This document shows, one piece after another, positions 1-7,109 of a DNA stretch of 10,676 nucleotides. The stretch is taken from contig JALLAZ010002538.1 in assembly GCA_036939755.1 (NCBI GenBank), positions 1 to 10,676 of the forward strand, given 5' to 3'. Source of the stretch: Stephanodiscus triporus (Eukaryota; Bacillariophyta; Thalassiosirophyceae; Thalassiosirales; Thalassiosiraceae). Within the stretch, counting starts at the first letter, position 1. Each line of letters opens with the position of its first letter. The notes beneath the pieces were generated by a model, which was not told where the DNA came from, did no database searches, and was given only the letters and a program-made list of their open reading frames with translations. The position numbers and the translations under genes were made by a program.

Positions 1-34
1 TGTACGTAGAAACTGGTACAAGTCTCTACGTACA
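1..34. repeat. 34-bp imperfect palindrome
   Basis: The first ten bases (TGTACGTAGA) are the exact reverse complement of bases 25-34, and the 14-base centre is itself nearly palindromic: 15 of 17 base pairs match, failing only at 11/24 and 15/20. It could form a cruciform or hairpin. It lies just beyond the decayed copia fragment. Between it and that fragment (35-168) I see no gene or other signal. It could be a terminal inverted repeat or a chance structure; the left context is cut off by the window edge. Confidence 0.6.
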
Positions 35-168
35 ACCCAGGAGGCAGACTAAACTTGTAGTCTTTTTGTACTTGACTCAATGAAATGTGTTCCATTATGC
101 CATCAGCACCGCGGCATCAAACGGCCGGTGGATACTGTTTTGCTTGTCCACGTCAACGTCTAGCTCCC

Positions 169-1385
169 TCAGGAGCAGATTTTGGTCTGGAACAATATTA
201 CGGGGTACATTGACTCCCTCATTTCCTCAACCATGGGCAAACCATGAAGTGGTGCCCTAATTTTATTGTCTTCTGGTGGAATAACATTATTATTACATCC
301 CTCAGGCGCTAAAGAGACATCATCAATATCGTTGTTGTCCCATAAACCTCCCTCAGCCTCAGATTCTGAGTCATGGCTAAAGAGCAAAGAATCTACACTA
401 CTATCATCAGAAATTTGTTGAGCCTCGGGGGCAATGTTATCATCCAAATCAGGTGAAACAGTTTTAGGGATGACTTTCTTGACAGCATGGTTGCGTTCAC
501 ACATCAGATCTTCATTGTGACGACGTTGACAAATTCTGTCTTTGTTACCTTGTCGTTGTCCAGCTTCATCGAGCCAGACTTCATGAAGAGGGGGTGGCTG
601 ATAAATGATATTACCAGCATCGTCAAGTTCTTCCTCAGCATAGAGTTCGCGCTCACGCTGAAATAGCCCTTGGCATATTGACTCGACGACAGTGTCATCA
701 ACACCTGTACGATTCACTGTTTAACAACGTGAAATTGAGGTGAGATGTAATTAGTGGTCATATGTCGAACATTAGCCACTAATGATGAGTGTTCGTCAGA
801 GAAGCCAACAAATTGACCCAGACGAGCTCGCCTATTCCATTTAGGGAGCTTCTGATCATTTTGAAGTTTTGCTTCAAGGACATACACTGGGCATCCCCAC
901 ACATGACAGCGGAGGAGGTCCCTATAGTCGGATCTCTCTCGGGTGATTAATTCCAGAGGAGTTAGTCCAGACTTAACATTCGGAACACGGTTATATACCC
1001 ATACTGAATGTTTAACTGCAAAGGACCAAAGAGAGAGGTCATCGGACCCTCTATCGGACCAATGGAGGGATGCATGGACCATAAAAGTCCGTGCCATATA
1101 CATGATGGTTTGTATGGCCCTTTCAGCACGTGCATTTTGGTGCTGTGCGCCTACACCGGAAAAGGACTGGGTTTGACCTTTTTTGGTACAATCACGACGA
1201 AACTCCTCAGCAGAGAAGATGCCGTTGTCACCATGATAATGTTTGACTTCGGAAACACAGTTGTCCCAGAGCCATTGTTCGAAACGAGCCTTTCCCATGA
1301 CTGTTTCGTTTGCACCAAGAGAGATTTGGTTCTCAACCCAAATCAAACCTGATGCAGCGTCATTATAGATAGTACCGCCTTGAAA
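169..1385 (-). pseudogene. Ty1/copia retrotransposon fragment: integrase core, integrase C-terminus and linker (broken)
   Basis: This is a piece of a Ty1/copia polyprotein. Integrase inserts the element's cDNA into the genome. The catalytic acidic residues are all visible: Asp in YNDAASG (codon 1359-1361), Asp in HYHGDNG (codon 1227-1229) and Glu in NARAERA 35 residues later, giving the D35E spacing. After these come WGCPVYVLEAKL, KLPKWNRRARLGQFVGFS and ISPQFHVV, a run of motifs typical of copia integrase C-termini. The frame then meets a stop at 714-716. The next part continues in another frame from about 700 (VDDTVVESI) to a stop at 169-171 as an acidic, low-complexity linker like the one between integrase and reverse transcriptase. 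A TAA at 1386-1388 closes the frame on the N-terminal side. Gag, protease and reverse transcriptase are absent, so this is a dead fragment. It resembles the CoDi-type copia elements of diatoms; that subgroup is from memory. Confidence 0.85.
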
Positions 1386-1441
1386 TTAACAATACAATGT
1401 CATGTGCTTAGCATCGTAAAATCGAGGTCTTCTTAACAATC

Positions 1442-2405
1442 AACACAGGCGATGATATACCGTTCTAGGCCCACAAAATAATCACCCGCAAGTACTTCGA
1501 GGAACACAAGATTTTGTACCATGAGCAATTCGACCAGGTAGATTGGAAGTCGACTCATTCTACATTACACAGTCTCCCCCGACCATTGCAATTATGGGCA
1601 TCAAAGCACTTGTTAGGTATTGCTGGTACAATGAAATTCCTCTCACATTAAGATGGCAGAAGCCCATTCTGCCCAAGATGCCTAATGTGCATCGATTCCT
1701 GTTGACACATCACAACTTGTCAGGAGGCAGGGCGAACTAAAGCATTTGTCCAGTCCACGAGAGAAGTGGAACAATGGCTGACCAAGACCTACACTCCTGC
1801 ACATTTAGCTCAGTTAGTGGTTGCATAATTGCTGGAAAGAGGCAGTATATCTTGCGTCGAATGCTCCACCGACCTCGACCTCCCCCCCATTTATCAGGAA
1901 TTCGCAAAAGTCACAAGACGTCATAGGGTGGGATGAGTTCGCTATGGGAATGGTTTCGCATATGTTAATTTCCCTTCACAGCGCCATCACACACACCAGC
2001 AGCTCAGCCACTAGTGCCACGCGGTGGATTTCAGGTCTAATTACCCACCTCCTCCAAGTCACACACACACAATGGATTTACTCTTGCATCCTGGTCCACG
2101 ACCGCACAACAGGCACACTGATATCGGCTCACAAGGAGGAGCTACAGAAGGAGATCGAACTTCAGTTGAGCCTGGGCCCAGAGGGTATAGACGAGCAGGA
2201 TCGATTCTTACTGGAATGCTACTTTGACGACCTTGCGTCCACCGCAGGCGAGAAGCAAGAATGCTGGTAACTCACTATTTCTGCGGCAAGAGCGGCATCC
2301 CGTCTGTGCCAAGGGGAGAGAGGTGATGAATAGCAGAGCAGACCGAGAAAACGGCAGCGACGACATAAAACTTTTGACCAGTGCAACATCGAACGAATAG
2401 CACAT
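1442..2405 (+). pseudogene. decayed retroelement ORF, C-terminal region after RT/RNase H (LINE-like, diatom type)
   Basis: Protein-like signal runs in frame 2 from about 1442 to 1930 and then in frame 0 from about 1920 to 2405. The first part has KYFEEH, DQVDWKST, LQLWASKHLLG and then a zinc-binding pattern Cys-x2-Cys...His-x3-Cys with codons at 1670, 1679, 1706 and 1718. It continues with EQWLTKTYTP and LDLPPIYQEFAKV. The second part has GWDEFAMGMVS, ATRWISGLITHLL, DRTTGTLISAHKEEL, EQDRFLLECYFDDL and SAARAASRL. I recognise this order of motifs as a region lying after an RNase-H-like domain in retroelement proteins common in diatom genomes; this is recollection, not a search. Decay is clear: in-frame stops at 1466, 1649, 1703 and 1826, a frameshift near 1920-1933, and more stops at 2268 and 2331. 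The upstream catalytic domains are missing. It abuts the oppositely oriented copia fragment. Confidence 0.6.
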
Positions 2406-2579
2406 GCTCGGAAGTCCGAAGTTTTAGGTATGATATTTTTTCGGCATCCACTCGGAACTTTTTCTGGACGCCACGATGAGGACAGGATGCAATTTCTGAG
2501 TTTTAGGCGAAAATAGGGTCCGGAAAGTCATAGACAATGCCTTAGAGTGTGAAACATACACAAAGTACCACACTGAGTA

Positions 2580-5500
2580 TTAAAGGAATCCAGAAGTGCC
2601 ATTTTTACTGCTGCATGTCACACATTCCTCATTCAAAATATTGTCCCAATACTCTATGCTCTCTTTAAATCCGAATTTGAGTGGATGTATGACTGGACAA
2701 GTGAGGTTCCACTTCTGTTTTGGAACAAAATGTGGGTGAAACTCCTTATTTATTCCAATATCATTAGCATTTCGCTGTATTTGGCCTTTATTATTGATCC
2801 AATCTGTTCCATCACAATAAGGCATTTCCAAGCCATCTTGCTTTGATACAACCATATGATAAGAAATTGGCACCGCAGCTTCAAGCATCACATCGTGCTC
2901 ACCAAGCACACATAGAATAGCCAGTAATGAGATGCCCAATGCATTACCAGGAACATAAAAAACATCAGCCTTGCCATTAATATACGGAGCCAAAGTTGAA
3001 TTTTCCCGGCTAATGCACACCTTTGAATAGGCTTCGTCCGAGACTAAAGCAAATAGATTAGCATTGGTACAAATCTCATCAACTGCTGCCAATGCAGCAT
3101 CAAAATTTGAACGCGCAAACCCTGGTGGAGGCAAGGTTGTTGACCCAGAATCTCTGTTCCACCAGGCCCATTCACCATATGGTCCATAAGGATATCTATT
3201 GGAAAATGTCCTTACTGGAGCTTGTTTGTGTGATGGAAAGTCAAAGTTGAGTGGTAGTGTTACCCAAGGACGATCGCCAAACCATATTTGACGTTCCTTG
3301 TCTGCTGCTGCAAGCTGCCAGAATCGAATGGCTGCATCATCATTAGCAAGGAGATATCCACCATACCCACTGAATTGAGAGCGTGCTATTGGTAAGCTCA
3401 TGTAGGAGTTGCACCCAAGTTTACTCTCGTTGTCTTTTGGGACAAACGCGTTAATAAGAGACGTCACATTATTATTTCCAAATCGAACATTTACTTCTTG
3501 TGGCCCCACCAGAACAACATCAAAGAACGGTGGGAGGTAGCGAAAAAGAGTATTCAAGATTACCTCCAGTGTGCTGTGCTCAATCAGGTGATGAAAGTGC
3601 AAAACATACAAGGTTCTCTCTGAAAGCTTGAAATCAGAATTACCACTAATCATTGGATGCAGCAATACACGAGCGCTGCGCTGCAAGACCCCAACTATAC
3701 TTTTGGGATCATTTCCCTCTGCTTGCTGGATTCCAAGCGAACGGTTCTTTCCATCATACTTTTGGAAAAGATTGCATGAGTTGTTTAGGCCGATCCAATG
3801 CCATGCATCACATGAAGATAACTCAAGACAGGCATCGTTGCATTGGAGTGTTTCTGTCCCAGGCAATTTAGATTCAATGGGTATTTCTTTGAGAAGTTTA
3901 CCCGACCCAGGTTTTATTCCAAACCTCTTCACTGGCAGCACTCCTCCGCGCAGAATTTGAGAGTGTGATGTACCAGTTATGCTTTCTTTCATGTTGGTCG
4001 AAACATGAGTAATCCCAGGTACCCCGTTTTTATCATCAGGTGATTGCAACCGTGTCGGCATTGGGAAAATGTAAGCCACTTCATCAAGTGCCTGGAGCCA
4101 AAGCTGAGCCAGCTCAACATCATTCTGCTCAACATACTCCCTCTCATATAAGTCAACCCATAGCTGCTCCATCATTTCAGGGAGTGATGTGTTTGGGCCA
4201 TCACTTTTCTTTGTCCACTGGTCTAAAAACTTTACCAAGACTCCTGTACGATAATATAAATGCTCTTCAGCTTGCATATCTGCAAGGATATTGTGTTCAT
4301 TTCTGTCTTGGGTAATAGATGGCGGTCGTATAAGACCAATACCCAACTCCAAGTCACGAAAGAGACGTTCTGAAAAGTAAGCTCGCCAGATATCAGATAC
4401 GCGGCCTGGTACTGTTGCTGGAAGGAGAAGAGCCCAGAATGCTGAATATGTGTGAATGGTAGACTGTGCATTGTATGGAACAAAGGGAAATGTCCTTTCG
4501 TCGTTTAGATCTTTGATGAAGAAGCATTGGTAGTCTTTTGTAATGAGAGAACTCGAAAAAACCAAAGGCAGCGGCTTGGTGAGCCTGTGAACTGCATCAA
4601 TGTCAGGGTTTTCATCTGCAATGTGTTGGAGGACTCCAATCTTTCTCAAAGGTATTGCTGTAAGATTTTCAGGCGAAATGGACCCGATGCTTTCTGGGGT
4701 GTTAATCTCTTCTAAAGGAAATCCACGAGGCCATGATGTTCCAGATGCGTTTGCGCCCAGCAACGGAAATGGATTAACTACCAGTGGATGTTTATTCGTA
4801 TGCGTTTTTGGCTTTGGCCGCGCAAGGTTCCATCCAACAAGCGACGTGGACATGAAGTCATCGGCGTTTTCGTGGTGGCTTTCGTGGATCGGCAATGGAT
4901 CAAACCCAGACTTCAGAATGTTGTCATCATCAAAGTCAAAAATAACTTGGGCTCCTTTCTTGATGGCATAAAGATACCCGATATTCTTCCTAGAGAAGTG
5001 CTTCCATGGGATATTTGACACAAATTTAGATTGAAGTGCACCTTGGCCCTTAGCCCAGTTCAGCTGATCTTCAACAGATAAAAAATGAATTCGAAATTCA
5101 TCTACTGTCAAATTCTGCAATAATGAATGGAGGTAATCCTTCGGTGTTGACTTGTCAGCGACGATTACAGTGCACCAAAAATCATCTTTCAATTGTGAGT
5201 TTGATTCTGCTGATAATGATGCAACCCGCCGTACGGCCTCAGACACTTCAAAAATTGTAGTGACAACAGACCATTTCTTGCATAACACATTCTCATTTTC
5301 AATCACCTTTGCCCTCGCTTTCATAGTCGTCACCCCACTGAATACGAGCGGTCCAGTATAAGTTCTTACTTTTTCACCAGAGAATGAAATTCCTGTCGCA
5401 CCGTTGGCTGCCAATGGCTGATGACCTTTGGGAGTGTCAATGGTACCATAGCTGCCCTTCCCTCCTCGCAAAGATGCACTGGGCAACCATAACTCATATT

Positions 5501-5594
5501 CATTAAGCAGAACAAGAAAAAGAGCGATGCATATTGCTGTTGTTTTTGTCATCCTCATTCTGGCAATAAAGCCATGGAGCATCACCATCACCAT
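2580..5594 (-). CDS. STELLO-family (DUF288) glycosyltransferase, Golgi type II membrane protein
   Basis: This is an uninterrupted 1004-codon gene, probably a glycosyltransferase working in the Golgi lumen. A short N-terminus is followed by a signal anchor (about residues 18-31, ICIALFLVLL). The STELLO domain covers about 105-460: KWSVVTTIFEVSEAV (107-121), NIGYLYAIKKGAQVIFDFDDDN (204-225, with the likely metal-binding DDD at 222-224), TSWPRGFPLEEI, NPDIDAVHRLT, YNAQSTIHTYSAFW and GRVSDIWRAYFSERL. A Cys-rich stretch at 585-607 (C585, C589, C595, C607) resembles a PAN/Apple module. A second module (about 660-970) has GYGGYLLANDDAAIRFW, with another DD pair at 752-753. About ten N-glycosylation sequons fit a lumenal body. 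Plant STELLO proteins aid cellulose synthase assembly; the acceptor here is unknown. The first ATG follows an in-frame TGA at 5607-5609. Met15, just before the anchor, is an alternative start. The 174 bases beyond the stop show no AATAAA and no gene. Confidence 0.88.
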   Translation of the reverse strand: MVMVMLHGFIARMRMTKTTAICIALFLVLLNEYELWLPSASLRGGKGSYGTIDTPKGHQPLAANGATGISFSGEKVRTYTGPLVFSGVTTMKARAKVIENENVLCKKWSVVTTIFEVSEAVRRVASLSAESNSQLKDDFWCTVIVADKSTPKDYLHSLLQNLTVDEFRIHFLSVEDQLNWAKGQGALQSKFVSNIPWKHFSRKNIGYLYAIKKGAQVIFDFDDDNILKSGFDPLPIHESHHENADDFMSTSLVGWNLARPKPKTHTNKHPLVVNPFPLLGANASGTSWPRGFPLEEINTPESIGSISPENLTAIPLRKIGVLQHIADENPDIDAVHRLTKPLPLVFSSSLITKDYQCFFIKDLNDERTFPFVPYNAQSTIHTYSAFWALLLPATVPGRVSDIWRAYFSERLFRDLELGIGLIRPPSITQDRNEHNILADMQAEEHLYYRTGVLVKFLDQWTKKSDGPNTSLPEMMEQLWVDLYEREYVEQNDVELAQLWLQALDEVAYIFPMPTRLQSPDDKNGVPGITHVSTNMKESITGTSHSQILRGGVLPVKRFGIKPGSGKLLKEIPIESKLPGTETLQCNDACLELSSCDAWHWIGLNNSCNLFQKYDGKNRSLGIQQAEGNDPKSIVGVLQRSARVLLHPMISGNSDFKLSERTLYVLHFHHLIEHSTLEVILNTLFRYLPPFFDVVLVGPQEVNVRFGNNNVTSLINAFVPKDNESKLGCNSYMSLPIARSQFSGYGGYLLANDDAAIRFWQLAAADKERQIWFGDRPWVTLPLNFDFPSHKQAPVRTFSNRYPYGPYGEWAWWNRDSGSTTLPPPGFARSNFDAALAAVDEICTNANLFALVSDEAYSKVCISRENSTLAPYINGKADVFYVPGNALGISLLAILCVLGEHDVMLEAAVPISYHMVVSKQDGLEMPYCDGTDWINNKGQIQRNANDIGINKEFHPHFVPKQKWNLTCPVIHPLKFGFKESIEYWDNILNEECVTCSSKNGTSGFL

Positions 5595-5637
5595 TACAAG
5601 GCGGTGTCACTGACTTAGCGCTTCATCATCGTAATAG

Positions 5638-6267
5638 AGTGGGTTCAAATTCCCCCCACTCGCTTTTTTCGGCGATTGGCCCTGCGCCAAGGAATGCGAG
5701 GATTCGAAGCGGTCTGGACCGACCTTGCAGCCCTCAATTATGATGTTGCCCACTGTGAGAGTGCCGAGGAATATGGCAATTTCTTGGCCAATTGTTGGGC
5801 AATTCAAAGGACGGCATGGAATCCTTGACTGTTACATGATACCTATTGCAGGTGTTACGAATTCGGGTATACAATTCTTTACCTGGACTCAACGGTTTCT
5901 CAGACGACTTGCACAAGAAGGGTATGAAGAAGGCTGGGCATTCCGAAGATCTGATGGATCAAGGGCGAAAGCGTCAGATTACCAAGACAACATCTTTCGC
6001 AAGTTAGAGATTATTCAAGCCACTACTACACTCATTGATCCCGGATGCAGTATATGGGATGAATACGGTGTCCAGCGGTCAGGACGACGTTTCTTCACAA
6101 CGCGATGCTTTAACATGAAGGTGGACAAATACGACATAGAGTTACAATGCAGATGGTCCACTGACAGAGCGAACGGAGTGAGGACCTTTCAATGATCAAT
6201 GATTCATAATTATTCTGAGGTTGGGAATATGAAACAAGCTCTCATCCGTCCTTCAAAAGCTTGTTGA
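5638..6267 (+). pseudogene. tyrosine-recombinase-like C-terminal domain from a retroelement (broken)
   Basis: The frame is open from 5638, after a TAG at 5635-5637, with no convincing start codon, and ends at TGA 6265-6267. One internal TGA lies at 6193-6195, and the protein-like reading goes on past it (SMIHNYSEVGNMKQ). Visible motifs are LAFFGDW near the start, VGQFKGRHG, IPIAGVTNSGIQF, SDYQDNIFRKL, EYGVQRSGRRFFTTRCFN and ELQCRW. I associate this order, especially an Arg-Ser...Arg-Arg box followed about 20 residues later by Arg-Trp, with the tyrosine-recombinase-like domain of DIRS/Crypton-like elements in diatoms. The canonical His-x-x-Arg box and the nucleophilic Tyr are not certain by eye. 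The N-terminal part and any reverse transcriptase are missing. The internal stop is one base from CGA. It lies head to head with the glycosyltransferase gene. The family is inferred from memory. Confidence 0.55.
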
Positions 6268-6271
6268 AGCG

Positions 6272-6282
6272 CCCCCCCCCCC
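6272..6282 (+). repeat. C11 homopolymer run
   Basis: Eleven consecutive C bases lie five bases after the stop of the tyrosine-recombinase remnant. It is a simple repeat and also a place where sequencing length errors are likely. Confidence 0.9.
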
Positions 6283-6969
6283 ACTAATTTTCAGTCCAAG
6301 GAAGGGGAGGCAAGCTGTTGGGATACTGGGATGACTTTGGTTAAGCGAGATGTGGTGGAGATACCTTCCCTTTTCGAACAGAAGGTGCTCTTCTATCTTC
6401 TCGGGGAGGCATTGTTCGGAGCCATCTCCCTGGCTAATCCTTCTTGGGCCGATGTCCATCCGACTTAAGATGGAATTACTGAATAATGTATCTTCCAGGA
6501 CGCAGGCTGCTTGCAGAATTGATGCTGTTAGTGAAATGCCTGCACAGGAGGGTATTTAGGGTACGGACCCCTACACACACATTTCTCTTACATACACGCG
6601 CATAAATAATAAGTAGCTAAGATAAGATGCGAAAATTCACTGCAAGCTGTAGCTCCCACATTGGGACAGCAGTCTCAAATTGGGGGCCAAAGTGCGCAGA
6701 CGAATCAAGCAGCTTGACACCAGCTACGCACGAGTGACTCGGAATTTTGGGGCGTCAGAATTTCAGCTTGCACTTCGGGGTGATCAACCCAAAGCCAGCT
6801 CCTTACGCTCTCGTTTACTGACAAACAGGAGCTTCGAAATGCGAGCTCCGCTGCTATCTCTGCCTGCCTCTGCTCCGTCTCTTGCCACAATGTTTATGCG
6901 ATTCGTCGGACTGGTCTTTGTGGCAGCCACCTTCCTCCACAATTGAACGAAGGCGGCCTCAGGAGATAA

Positions 6970-6987
6970 TTTTCTTTGTTATTTCAG
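6970..6987 (+). other. possible 3' splice site (acceptor)
   Basis: A T-rich tract, TTTTCTTTGTTATTTCAG, ends in AG 122 bases before the ORF1 start codon. It has the look of an intron acceptor in the ORF1 leader. No matching donor is obvious, so it may be chance. Confidence 0.2.
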
Positions 6988-7109
6988 CTGGACGCCGGCG
7001 AGAAGGGGTGGTCGGGAACCGTTGTTTTCGAGATCAGAGAATGACGCTTGCTTGAGCCTCGACAAAATCATTCCCCCAGAGCTCGGGGAGACATCACCCT
7101 CAAGATATC

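Larger units (their letters stand above)
6268..7109. other. 842-base stretch without a convincing gene, probable 5' flank of ORF1
   Basis: No ORF here looks like a known protein. The stretch holds a run of 11 C (6272-6282), a CA-rich patch followed by ATAAATAAT (about 6570-6610, a possible but weak TATA-like sequence), and a pyrimidine-rich stretch ending in TTTCAG at 6982-6987. A short open frame at 6680-6946 ends in a hydrophobic tail but has no recognisable family. Base composition changes from fairly AT-rich to GC-rich across it. It probably holds the 5' end and untranslated leader of the retroelement that begins with ORF1; I could not find its terminal repeat. Confidence 0.4.

Noticed and set aside
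1..168. Extension of the copia polyprotein toward reverse transcriptase
   Set aside because: The minus strand gives a short FSLPPGLYVE-like phrase resembling an RT-region motif, but stops surround it and no other RT motif follows.
1008..1352. 114-codon plus-strand frame across the copia integrase
   Set aside because: It lies antisense to clear integrase motifs and has no protein signature of its own.
5637..5669. tRNA-like or Pol III signal: GGTTCAAATTC box in a 7-pair hairpin followed by six T
   Set aside because: The box resembles a B box, but no acceptor stem, D arm or anticodon arm can be folded around it, the T-stem would be mismatched, and the T run also encodes the start of the recombinase-like frame.
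5607..5807. 66-codon minus-strand frame directly upstream of and in frame with the glycosyltransferase
   Set aside because: It is antisense to the recombinase remnant and is separated from the gene by a TGA. It has no family resemblance, and the signal anchor already sits at the N-terminus downstream.
6680..6946. 88-codon plus-strand frame with a hydrophobic C-terminal tail
   Set aside because: No family, no conserved motif and basic low-complexity content; it is more likely part of an untranslated leader.
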